Shown here piece after piece: positions 37,545-45,760 of a stretch of 64,000 bases of DNA. Below the pieces are notes generated by a model. That model had not been told where the DNA came from and made no database searches. It worked only from the letters and a program-made list of their open reading frames with translations. Position 1 is the first letter of the stretch; each line of letters starts with the position of its first letter. The stretch is from contig NZ_AUHB01000004.1 of the NCBI RefSeq assembly GCF_000422965.1, forward strand, positions 310,001 to 374,000. Reading direction: 5' to 3'. Made by a program: the position numbers and the translations under genes. Source of the stretch: Pleomorphomonas oryzae DSM 16300 (lineage in GTDB: Bacteria > Pseudomonadota > Alphaproteobacteria > Rhizobiales > Pleomorphomonadaceae).

Positions 37545-38573
37545 TCAGGCGAGCCCGGCCTTGAGCGGCTTCTCGGTCACTTCGAGATCGGCGGAGAGCT
37601 CGCGACTCGGCTTGATGCCGGCCTTGGCCAACTCGCCGTGATAGGACTTCACCGCCTCGGCCGGTGACAGATCGCCGCTCGCCACCGCGCGCATGTGCTT
37701 GACCATGCTGAGCGGATCCTCGGCGAGATTGATCTTGCGGCCGAACAGGGCAACGCGAGCGCCGTATTTCTCGGACTGGAAGATCAGCTCGTAGCAGTCG
37801 CGCGTCGTCCCCGCGCCACCGCCGAGCACGCCGACGATGACGGTCGGATCGTAGGACGCCAGCTCTTCCATCGCCTTCGGACCGTTATAGGCGATCTTCA
37901 GGAATTCCGGACGATCGGCCTTGGTCACGCCGGCGAGGCAGCGGGCGATGCAGTCATTGATGTAGTGCGGTACGAGCTCGGCATCGATGCCGGTGTCGAC
38001 GTTGGGATTGAACACTTCGAGGAAATATTTGAAGCCGTTCAGCGACGCCTCGTATCGGAACTCGGCAAACGCCTCGAGCGAGGCATAGTCGTGATCGAGA
38101 TCGTTGTTGAAGGTCATCGAATAAAGGCCGAGGTCGGTGCCGACCAGCGGCGCGCCGGGCGCCGGGTCAACGGTGCCGGTGGTCACTCGCGAAATCGACG
38201 CGCTGCGGAACGGCCGCGACGGCTTCTTCGGATAGACGCCGCCGCGCACGAACCAGATGTCCGTAGTGTCGTTGGCGCGGATGGCCGGCTTCACCTTGGA
38301 GTTCTTGTAGACGCCCTGCTCGTTCAGCAGCTCGAAGCTGGAGGCCGACGTCAGCATGATGTCGACGACGTCCTGCTCGACGATAGCCTGAACGTTTTTC
38401 AGGAACTCCGGGCGTGTCTGGTAGCGGCCCAGCGTTCCGTCCTTGGCTCTGAGCGGGCCGGCGCCGGGAATTGACGGTCCCATGTCGGGGTCCTTGGCAT
38501 CGGCGATGATGAAATCGGCGCGCGTGTAGGCGCCCGCCCGAATGCGAGCAAGCTTTTCGTCAAGACGGAACAT
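37545..38573 (-). CDS. Class I aldolase-like beta/alpha-barrel protein of unknown substrate
   Basis: A 342-residue cytosolic protein. I recognise it only as a conserved rhizobial barrel protein: internal strands such as VDIMLTSASSFELL, FKYFLEVFNPN and the EFLKIAYNGPKAM segment, where the Lys could form a Schiff base, and the C-terminal VIVGVLGGGAGTT and RVALFGRKINLAEDP phosphate-binding loops resemble the DhnA/LsrF/LacD aldolases. A GGAG eight bases upstream supports the ATG over the longer frame. Coupling to the PfkB kinase suggests it cleaves or rearranges the kinase product. That is inference. Confidence 0.72.
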   Translation of the reverse strand: MFRLDEKLARIRAGAYTRADFIIADAKDPDMGPSIPGAGPLRAKDGTLGRYQTRPEFLKNVQAIVEQDVVDIMLTSASSFELLNEQGVYKNSKVKPAIRANDTTDIWFVRGGVYPKKPSRPFRSASISRVTTGTVDPAPGAPLVGTDLGLYSMTFNNDLDHDYASLEAFAEFRYEASLNGFKYFLEVFNPNVDTGIDAELVPHYINDCIARCLAGVTKADRPEFLKIAYNGPKAMEELASYDPTVIVGVLGGGAGTTRDCYELIFQSEKYGARVALFGRKINLAEDPLSMVKHMRAVASGDLSPAEAVKSYHGELAKAGIKPSRELSADLEVTEKPLKAGLA

Positions 38574-38910
38574 CAGATCACTCCAATCAGCCGGTGCCGG
38601 ACCCTCCCGGCCGCACGGCCCCACGTTTCCTCCGGCCATCCCACCCAATGGCTAGGAGGCGGTCCATTTTCTTGTTTTTGGGATGCGGTACGATCCGCGA
38701 GACCGTCGCAAACCCATTTGGTATGTTGTGACGATTCAAAGCGAGTGACAAGTCCGTTCTGCTTGAAAGAGCAGAGCTTTCCTGAAGATGCGACCAAAGA
38801 CGGAAGGCGTGATAGGCGCGGCCACCGGCGACCGCTTCCGCCCACTGCCCGATCTCGATATAGCTTGCTCGGAGAGCCACGCGCAGGCTCCGTCGAAGCG
38901 AGAGAAAACA
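38574..38910. promoter_or_regulatory. Divergent intergenic region
   Basis: About 337 bases between the barrel-protein operon (minus) and the FAD oxidoreductase gene (plus). It must contain promoters for both. I see only a small hairpin (ctgctt / aagcag-like near 38759-38774) and no clear operator, RNA or repeat. Confidence 0.4.
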
Positions 38911-40122
38911 ATGAGCGATCCCATTGTCATCATTGGCGCCGGCCAGGCAGCCGCGGCCTTCGCGGGCAAGCTCCGCGCGCTCGGTTCGGACCGCCCGGTG
39001 ACGATCGTTGGCGACGAACCGGTGCTGCCCTACCAGCGGCCACCGCTGTCCAAGAAATACCTCGTCGGCGAGGCAACCTTCGACCGTCTGCTCCTGAAGC
39101 CTGCCGCCTGGTACGAGGCCAACGCGGTGACGGTATTGACCGGCCACCGGGCCGTTGCGATCGACCGGGCGAGGCGGATTGTCAGCCTCGATACCGGTGA
39201 AGAGCTACCCTACGCCACCCTGGTTCTGGCCACCGGCGCAACCCCGCGCCGTTTGCCGGCGGTCATCGGCGGGGATCTCCAGGGCGTCTTCACCCTGCGC
39301 GACAAGGCTGACGCTGACGCCTTGATGGCCGATTTCCAGCCCGGTCGCCGCCTTGTGGTGATCGGCGGCGGCTACGTCGGCCTTGAGACGGCGGCCGTGG
39401 CAAAAACCCGCGGTCTCGAAGTCACCGTGGTGGAACTGGCCGATCGCATTCTGAAGCGCGTCGCCGCCGCCGGAACGGCCGATCTCGTCCGCGACCTCCA
39501 CCGGAGCCATGGCGTCGACATCCTCGAAGGCACCGCCATCGTTCGCCTTGTCGGCACCGACGGCCGCCTCACCGGTGTCGAACTCATGGACGGCCGCACG
39601 CTCGCGGCCGATCTCGCCGTCGTGGGTATCGGTGTCACGCCGAACGCCAGCCTCGCCGAAGCGGCGGGCCTTGCCGTCGACGACGGCATTATCGTCGATC
39701 AGTTTGCCCGTACCTCCGACCCAGACATTCTCGCCCTCGGCGATTGCGCGCGCTTTCCTTACGAAGAGCGCCTGATCCGCCTCGAATCGGTGCAGAACGC
39801 CTTCGACCAAGGTGAAGCCGCCGCCGCTGCCTTAATTGGCGAAGGTGGCGCTTACGTAACGCAGCCGTGGTTCTGGTCCGATCAATATGACGCCAAGCTG
39901 CAGATTGCCGGCCTGCACCACGGTTACGACGACACGCTGGCCAACGATGGCCCGCGTCCCGGCAGCCATGCGGTCTGGTATTTCGCCGGCGGGGTGATGA
40001 TTGCCGTCGATGCCCTCAATTTCCCAGCCGCTTTCGTGACCGCCAAGAAGCTTCTGGAAGCCAGAAAGCGCGTATCCCGCCTCGACATAGAGACGAAGCC
40101 GCTCAAGGAATTGATAGCTTAA
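38911..40122 (+). CDS. FAD/NAD-dependent oxidoreductase, ferredoxin-reductase type
   Basis: A 403-residue flavoenzyme. It has the FAD-binding Rossmann motif IVIIGAGQAAAAFAG at the N-terminus, a second NAD-binding motif VVIGGGYVGLETAA (~residues 150-165), the FAD loop ILALGDCARF, and a C-terminal reductase domain with QPWFWSDQYDAKLQIAG. This is the pattern of NADH-dependent ferredoxin or rubredoxin reductases that serve P450s and dioxygenases. No ferredoxin or P450 gene is adjacent, so the partner is unknown. An AGAGA element lies about six bases before the ATG. Confidence 0.88.
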   Translation: MSDPIVIIGAGQAAAAFAGKLRALGSDRPVTIVGDEPVLPYQRPPLSKKYLVGEATFDRLLLKPAAWYEANAVTVLTGHRAVAIDRARRIVSLDTGEELPYATLVLATGATPRRLPAVIGGDLQGVFTLRDKADADALMADFQPGRRLVVIGGGYVGLETAAVAKTRGLEVTVVELADRILKRVAAAGTADLVRDLHRSHGVDILEGTAIVRLVGTDGRLTGVELMDGRTLAADLAVVGIGVTPNASLAEAAGLAVDDGIIVDQFARTSDPDILALGDCARFPYEERLIRLESVQNAFDQGEAAAAALIGEGGAYVTQPWFWSDQYDAKLQIAGLHHGYDDTLANDGPRPGSHAVWYFAGGVMIAVDALNFPAAFVTAKKLLEARKRVSRLDIETKPLKELIA

Positions 40123-40143
40123 TCAAGGGAATGACGGCTCGGG

Positions 40144-40175
40144 CCGCCCTCGACGCAAGAACATTACGAGGGCGG
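40144..40175 (+). terminator. Long-loop hairpin after the oxidoreductase gene
   Basis: Nine-base-pair perfect stem (ccgccctcg / cgagggcgg) with a 14-nt loop, 22 bases after the stop. Flanking ggg and ccc can add three more pairs. There is no U-run, so its action as a terminator is uncertain. Confidence 0.45.
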
Positions 40176-40380
40176 ACCCGGTGTCCATTCGGACCGGCCG
40201 GCTACGCGCGACCTGATGCCGACGCAGAGGAGTTTCGTCGATCATGGTTGCGATAAGGTTTCCGGCCGTAATTTTGACAGCTTCAACATAAGGCGTCAAA
40301 TGCAGCCAAAAACCACTACATGTTGATTTGGTGGGCAGTGCGCCCCCGTCGCCGTTGCAAAATGCAACGATCAGACGACT

Positions 40381-41364
40381 TCAGATGACATTTTCCCGCT
40401 TAAGCGGACGCGCCATCAGGCGATCGACGGCATCGTCGACGGAAAGATGGCCAGCCAACACCTCGGCGACCGCCGTCATGATCGGGACTTCGACCCAGAA
40501 CTCCGCTGCCTTCTGAACAGCAATACCGACGGTGGCCGCCCCTTCGGCCAGCTTGCCGAAGCTTGCTGGCGGTTCACCGCGACCGATGCCCAGACCGAAA
40601 GAATAGTTGCGTGATTGGACGGAAGAGCAGGTCAGCATCAGGTCGCCAAAACCCGAGAGGCCCATCAGCGTCTCTGCTTCGGCGCCAAAGGCGGCGGCGA
40701 GCCGCCGCATCTCGACAAAACCACGCGTAATGACGGCCGCCTGCGCCGAAGCGCCGAGCGCCCGACCGGCGACGATACCGGCAGCGATGGCCAGGACATT
40801 CTTCAACGCGCCGCCCAGTTCGACGCCCATGACATCGGTGGCGGCATAGGGCCGAAAGGTGGGACCGGCGAGCCGCCGAGCGATGGCGTCAGCGAGTGTC
40901 GCATCCTGAGCGGCAATAGTCACCGCCGTTGGCAAGCCACGCGCCACATCGTCGGCAAAGCCTGGCCCCGACAGCACGGCAATCCGTCGCCCCGGCAGCG
41001 CCGCGCCGATTGCTATGGACGGCGGGACGCCGGTCGACTGTTCGATTCCTTTGGCACAGGAAACGATCACCGTCTCGGGTCCGATAACGCCGGAGAGCGC
41101 GGTGGCCGCCGACCGGCAGGCCTGGGCAGGAACGGCAAGGAGCAAGAGATCGACGTCCGCAAGCGCCTTGGGGTCGGCATGCGCCGTCACCATTGGCGGG
41201 AAGACGGCGCTCTGAAGATGCGGGCTTCGCCGCGTAGCATTCAGACTATCCGAGTCCTCGGCACTGCGGCCACAGAGAATCACCTCGGCGCCAGCTCGCG
41301 CCGCCGTCAGAGCCAGCGCTGAACCCCAGGCGCCAGCGCCATAGATGCCGATGGTGTTGCTCAT
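40381..41364 (-). CDS. gpsA: Glycerol-3-phosphate dehydrogenase [NAD(P)+]
   Basis: Makes sn-glycerol-3-phosphate from dihydroxyacetone phosphate for phospholipid synthesis. The 327 residues have the N-terminal [13 protein letters not shown] nucleotide motif, the KGIE segment (SCAKGIEQ), the catalytic Lys in [13 protein letters not shown] and [12 protein letters not shown]. The ATG overlaps the tsaD stop (ATGA), a frequent rhizobial pairing. A 258-base intergenic stretch downstream separates it from the oxidoreductase gene and contains one hairpin. Confidence 0.96.
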   Translation of the reverse strand: MSNTIGIYGAGAWGSALALTAARAGAEVILCGRSAEDSDSLNATRRSPHLQSAVFPPMVTAHADPKALADVDLLLLAVPAQACRSAATALSGVIGPETVIVSCAKGIEQSTGVPPSIAIGAALPGRRIAVLSGPGFADDVARGLPTAVTIAAQDATLADAIARRLAGPTFRPYAATDVMGVELGGALKNVLAIAAGIVAGRALGASAQAAVITRGFVEMRRLAAAFGAEAETLMGLSGFGDLMLTCSSVQSRNYSFGLGIGRGEPPASFGKLAEGAATVGIAVQKAAEFWVEVPIMTAVAEVLAGHLSVDDAVDRLMARPLKRENVI

Positions 41365-42458
41365 ACCTTGGCCCCCAACCGACCATGCCCGACAAGCGGC
41401 ACCGCGACGTCATCGAGCGGCCAGCGGGGACGCGCCGCCACGTCGAAACCGTCGGTATGTCCCAACGCCAATCGCTCGGCGCCGGCCCAGGCAATCATGA
41501 CGCCGTTATCGGTGCAGAGGTTGCCGGGCGGCACGACGAGGTGGCCATGCAAACCGTTCATCACCGTGTCGAGCCGACTGCGAATGGCCTTGTTGGCGGC
41601 GACGCCACCAGCCACCACCAGGACCGGCGGACGGCCGTTGGTGAGCGTACTGGCAAAACGCCTCACGGCAAGGCCGACGCGATCGGCCACCACATCTGAA
41701 ACTGCCGCCTGGAACGACGCACAAATGTCGGCAACGTCCTGCCGCGACAGTGGCGCCAACGCCTCAGCTTCGTGGCGCACCGCCGTCTTGAGACCGGAAA
41801 AGGAGAAATTCGGCTCATCGCGGCCGATCAGCGGCCGGGGTAGCATGATGCGGCCCGGATTGCCTTCCGCTGCCATTTTCTCAACGGCCGGGCCACCGGG
41901 ATAGCCGAGCTGCAACAGCTTGGCCGTCTTGTCGAAGGCTTCGCCGAGCGCGTCGTCGATGGTGGTGCCGATGCGTTTGTATTGGCCGACACCATCGACC
42001 CTCAGGATCTGGCTATGACCACCGGAGACCAGAAGCAGCAGATAGGGGAATTCGACGCCGTGGGTGAGGCGAGCGGTGAGCGCATGCCCTTCGAGATGAT
42101 TGACGGCGACGAGCGGCTTCCTCGTCGCATAGGCCAGCGCTTTGGCCGTCGTCAGGCCGATCAGCACGCCGCCGATCAGGCCGGGGCCAGCCGTCGCGGC
42201 CACCGCGTCGATATCGGCGAGCGAGAGCCCGGCTTCGCTGAGTGCCGCCGCTACCAGACCATCCATCACCTCGACGTGGGCGCGGGCGGCAATCTCCGGT
42301 ACCACGCCGCCGAAAGCCGCATGTTCCTCGATCTGCGAGAAGACGACGTTGGAGAGAATTTCGCCCGATCCATCGGCGCGCCGCCGCACGACGGCGGCGG
42401 CAGTCTCGTCGCAGGAGCTTTCGAGGCCGAGAACGACGAGATCCCTGAGGTCGCCCAT
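41361..42458 (-). CDS. tsaD: tRNA N6-adenosine threonylcarbamoyltransferase
   Basis: Transfers threonylcarbamoyl to A37 of ANN-reading tRNAs. The 365-residue ASKHA protein begins with [15 protein letters not shown], has the metal-binding [11 protein letters not shown] (HxxxH), the SGGHSQ loop and the C-terminal [10 protein letters not shown] segment. The ATG at 42458 was chosen over a TTG three codons upstream. It is the first gene of a two-gene operon with gpsA and diverges from hemC across 191 bases. Identification is secure. Confidence 0.96.
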   Translation of the reverse strand: MGDLRDLVVLGLESSCDETAAAVVRRRADGSGEILSNVVFSQIEEHAAFGGVVPEIAARAHVEVMDGLVAAALSEAGLSLADIDAVAATAGPGLIGGVLIGLTTAKALAYATRKPLVAVNHLEGHALTARLTHGVEFPYLLLLVSGGHSQILRVDGVGQYKRIGTTIDDALGEAFDKTAKLLQLGYPGGPAVEKMAAEGNPGRIMLPRPLIGRDEPNFSFSGLKTAVRHEAEALAPLSRQDVADICASFQAAVSDVVADRVGLAVRRFASTLTNGRPPVLVVAGGVAANKAIRSRLDTVMNGLHGHLVVPPGNLCTDNGVMIAWAGAERLALGHTDGFDVAARPRWPLDDVAVPLVGHGRLGAKV

Positions 42459-42649
42459 CCTGGTCAATCCATCTCTGCCGGGGTCGGCCTATCCGGAAAG
42501 GCGAGACCCAAGAACACGTTGCCTCGCGACGCTCCATGGTCCAAGTGTTGCCATGGCGAGGCGAGACGTTAGGGACGATTCGCCGCCGTTTCGATCGTCG
42601 GCCGGCCGACGCCTTCGTTTCACGGCTCTATCACACGGGGAGCGAACCG

Positions 42650-43570
42650 GTGCAACCAAAACCCATCCGTCTCGGCACGCGCGGCAGCCCGCTCGCCCTT
42701 GCCCAGGCCCACGAGGTGCGCGACCGCCTGATCGCCGCCTGGGGCGCCAGCGCGCCGGAGGTCGAGATCGTGCCGATCACCACCGCCGGCGACCGCATCC
42801 AGGATCGGCCACTCGCCGAGGTGGGCGGCAAGGGCCTGTTCACCGAGGAAATCGAGGCCGGTCTGTTGAGCGGCGCACTCGACCTCGCAGTCCATTCCTC
42901 CAAGGACATGCCGACGGTGCTGCCGGAAGGCCTGGTACTTGATCATTTTCTGGAGCGCGAGGACGCCCGCGACGCCTTCGTGTCTCTGAAATATCGCTCG
43001 CTCGCCGAACTGCCTGAGAGAGCCGTGGTCGGCACCGCCTCGCTGAGACGGGCGGCGATCGTCCGCCGCCTCCGGCCTGATGTCGTCGTCGTGCCCTATC
43101 GCGGCAATGTCCAGACGCGGCTGCGCAAGCTGGGCGAAGGCGTTGCCGACGCAACGCTGCTGGCCGTCGCCGGCCTGAAGCGTCTGGGCATGATTGAGGT
43201 CGCGACTGAAATTCTCGACCTCGAATCCTTCCCCCCGGCGGTCGGGCAAGGCGCGATCGGCATCGAAACCCGGATCGACGACCCTCGGATCGCCGATCTC
43301 CTGGCCCCCATCCATCATGCGCCCACCGCCATCGCGCTGGCTTGCGAGCGGGCCTACCTCGCCCGCCTTGACGGCTCCTGCCGTACGCCGATCGCCGGCT
43401 ATGCCGTGGCGACGGACGGTGGGGTGGATCTGCACGGCCTGATTCTGACGCCGGACGGCCGCGTGGCCCATGAGGGGCGGGAAAGCGGCCGCGATCCCGA
43501 GGGCGTCGGCGATCGTCTCGGCGCTCGCCTTGCCGCGTTGGCCGGGCCTGGCTTCTTTACCGGGAGCTAG
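42650..43570 (+). CDS. hemC: Porphobilinogen deaminase (hydroxymethylbilane synthase)
   Basis: Joins four porphobilinogens into hydroxymethylbilane for haem synthesis. The 306 residues begin [14 protein letters not shown]; the catalytic Asp lies in HSSKDMPT and the dipyrromethane-anchoring Cys in [13 protein letters not shown]. The GTG start has GGGGAG eight bases upstream; the longer frame has no ribosome site. hemD follows after three bases, so the two are translated from one message. Confidence 0.96.
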   Translation: MQPKPIRLGTRGSPLALAQAHEVRDRLIAAWGASAPEVEIVPITTAGDRIQDRPLAEVGGKGLFTEEIEAGLLSGALDLAVHSSKDMPTVLPEGLVLDHFLEREDARDAFVSLKYRSLAELPERAVVGTASLRRAAIVRRLRPDVVVVPYRGNVQTRLRKLGEGVADATLLAVAGLKRLGMIEVATEILDLESFPPAVGQGAIGIETRIDDPRIADLLAPIHHAPTAIALACERAYLARLDGSCRTPIAGYAVATDGGVDLHGLILTPDGRVAHEGRESGRDPEGVGDRLGARLAALAGPGFFTGS

Positions 43571-43573
43571 GCG

Positions 43574-45730
43574 ATGGTTCTCCTCGTCCTCCGTCCGGAA
43601 CCGCAGGCGAGCGACATGGTGGCGGCGCTCGCCGCCCGCGGCATTCCGGCGCTTGCCGAACCGATGCTGACCATCGAGCCGGCGGACAATCCGGCCGGCC
43701 TTGTGCGGGCCGCCGACCCCAACGCCGAGGCGCTCATCCTCACCTCGCGTCAGACGGTGGCAATCCTCAAAAGCGCCGGCGAACTTCAAGCTCTCACCGG
43801 CCTGCCGGTAATCGCCGTCGGCGGCGGCACCGCCCACGATGCCCGCGCCGCCGGCTTCGTCGACGTCCGTTCGGCCGACGGCAATGCCGACGATCTCGTC
43901 GAACTCGTTGCCCGAGCCGGCTTCCAGCGCCTCGTTCACGCCGGTGGCCGCGACAAGGCTGGTGACATCGTCGGCCGGTTGGCCGGGCTCGGCGTCACAG
44001 TCACCGAAGCCGAGCTCTACCGCGCCGAACCACGGCAGGACCTCGCTCCGGACGTTGCCGCCGCCTTCGCCGAGGAACGTATCGATGGACTGATCGTTGC
44101 CTCGAGGCGCTCCGCGCAAGCTTTCGTTGATCTGATAGACGCAAGGGGCTGGGCACCCCGTCTCGCACGCCTCGGCGCCGCGGCTCTTTCGGAGGCGGCC
44201 GCAGCGCCGCTTACCGGCCGCGTTGCCGAACTGATCGTGGCGCCGGAACCGACTGGTCCGGCACTGGTTGAAGCCAGCGTTGCGCTCGCTGCCCGGCTGC
44301 GCGAAACTGCTGGCGGCGAGCATGAAGCGGAGGGACTTGAGACCATGGTATCCGAAGACCACCGCAAGGACGCCGCCAGCCGGCGAAATCGCCCGAAAGC
44401 TCCCGTCATCGATCTGGAGGCAACCGAGGTGACAAAGGCTGCCCAGCCGCCCAAACCGCCTCAGGAACCGCCACGCGAACCGCCTGTTCCCGAGCCGCCG
44501 GCTCCCAAGCCACCGGGGCCGGAAAAACCGGTGACCGAGCCGCCGGGACCGGATGTGCCGCCGATCCGGCCGCCGGAAGAACAGCCGCCGTTCGGCGACC
44601 CGCCGGGGCCGGACGTACCACCGAACACGCCGCCGGACGAACAACCGCCGTTTGGCGATCCACCGCTGGACAATCCGACACTGGGGCCGGGAAAGGCTGA
44701 AACCGCCAAGGCGGAAGCCGCAACGGCGCCACGCACCGACCGTCCCAGCCAGATAAAAGCCTTCCTGCCCCTTCTTGGGGCAGGTGTCGCTGGCGGCTGT
44801 ATTGCCGCCGTTCTCATCCTGGCCCTGATGCCACGCTCCAGCGAACGTCCCGAAGCTGGCAACATCGATCCGGCGACGTTGGAAGCACGCCTCGGCGATG
44901 TCGCCGACCGCTTGGCTGCGGGGCAGACCGCAACCGAGACGCTCGCTGGCCGGATTGCCTCGTTGGAAGGCAAGGAAGCACCTGTCGTTGATCTCGCGCC
45001 GCTTGGCGCCCGCATCGACGACCTTGCCGCCCGCCTGGACGCCGCTGAGAAAGCCGCCGCCGCCAAGCCGGCCGTTGATCCCGCCACGGTCACCGCGCTT
45101 GAAGGACGGGTCAATGAGCTGGCCTCGGCGCTCGATGCCCTGAAGACGGAGAGCGCCACCACGGCGGCCCGCCTCTCGCCCATCGAAGAGCGCCTTGCCA
45201 ACGCGCCCAAGGGTGGCGAGATCGCCGCCCTGTCGCTCGCCCTCACCTCGCTGTCCGGCAAGATCGACGCCGGCCTGCCGTTTGCGACGGACCTGGCCGT
45301 GATCGCCGCCGCCGCCCCCGATCTGCCTGGTCTTGGCGACCTCAAGGCCTATGCCGACAGGGGGGCGCCCACCCGCGACAAGCTGTTGGCCACGCTGCCG
45401 GTCGACGCCATGCTGGCCCGGCGGCCGGTGGAACCCGGCAAAGGCTGGGTGGACGGCTTCTTCGATAGTGCCAAGTCCCTGGTCAACTATCGCGAGACCG
45501 GTCCGGCCACCACGGACCCGGCATCGAGTGCCGTCGAGGCGATTCGCGAGGCGTTGAAACGCGGCGATGCCGCTGCGGCCAAGGCCGCCGCCGACACCCT
45601 GCCGGCTTGGGCGCGGCCACCGGCCGAGAACTGGCTGGCCGACCTCGATGCCCGTGCGCGTGTCGATGCCGGCGTGAAGGCCATTTCCGCTCGTATCGTT
45701 GACCGCCTGTCGGTGCCCGCTACCAACTGA
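43574..45730 (+). CDS. hemD: Uroporphyrinogen-III synthase fused to a Mic60/mitofilin-like membrane protein
   Basis: One uninterrupted 718-residue frame. Residues 1-245 are a HemD domain (starts LLVLRPEPQA, with ILTSRQTVA and LIVASRRSAQAF), which closes hydroxymethylbilane into uroporphyrinogen III. A Pro-rich linker (~291-365), one membrane helix (~397-419), a coiled-coil-like region (~430-560) and a C-terminal helical domain follow, as in alphaproteobacterial Mic60 (COG4223), which shapes inner membranes and is normally a separate gene next to hemD. Met258 (base 44345) has GGAGGG about 11 bases upstream and could start the second protein alone. Domain calls are strong; fused versus separate translation is open. 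Confidence 0.85.
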   Translation: MVLLVLRPEPQASDMVAALAARGIPALAEPMLTIEPADNPAGLVRAADPNAEALILTSRQTVAILKSAGELQALTGLPVIAVGGGTAHDARAAGFVDVRSADGNADDLVELVARAGFQRLVHAGGRDKAGDIVGRLAGLGVTVTEAELYRAEPRQDLAPDVAAAFAEERIDGLIVASRRSAQAFVDLIDARGWAPRLARLGAAALSEAAAAPLTGRVAELIVAPEPTGPALVEASVALAARLRETAGGEHEAEGLETMVSEDHRKDAASRRNRPKAPVIDLEATEVTKAAQPPKPPQEPPREPPVPEPPAPKPPGPEKPVTEPPGPDVPPIRPPEEQPPFGDPPGPDVPPNTPPDEQPPFGDPPLDNPTLGPGKAETAKAEAATAPRTDRPSQIKAFLPLLGAGVAGGCIAAVLILALMPRSSERPEAGNIDPATLEARLGDVADRLAAGQTATETLAGRIASLEGKEAPVVDLAPLGARIDDLAARLDAAEKAAAAKPAVDPATVTALEGRVNELASALDALKTESATTAARLSPIEERLANAPKGGEIAALSLALTSLSGKIDAGLPFATDLAVIAAAAPDLPGLGDLKAYADRGAPTRDKLLATLPVDAMLARRPVEPGKGWVDGFFDSAKSLVNYRETGPATTDPASSAVEAIREALKRGDAAAAKAAADTLPAWARPPAENWLADLDARARVDAGVKAISARIVDRLSVPATN
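44540..44659 (+). repeat. Two tandem 60-bp repeats encoding a Pro-rich linker
   Basis: Residues 323-342 and 343-362 of the HemD-Mic60 protein follow the same 20-residue pattern PPGPDVPPxxPPxEQPPFGD. The DNA copies are alike but not identical, showing an old in-frame duplication. Confidence 0.8.
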
Positions 45731-45760
45731 CCCCGCCGCCCGCTTCGGAAAGGCTCCGAG

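Noticed and set aside
29952-38573. Calling the sugar island a sulfoquinovose pathway
   Set aside because: The YihS-like isomerase, PfkB kinase and aldolase-like protein are suggestive, but there is no GH31 sulfoquinovosidase, sulfolactaldehyde enzyme or sulfonate exporter, and the glycosidase is GH36. The evidence does not reach that claim.
42620-44644. A 674-codon minus-strand frame across hemC and hemD
   Set aside because: Antisense shadow of two well-identified haem genes; Arg/Gly-rich with no motif.
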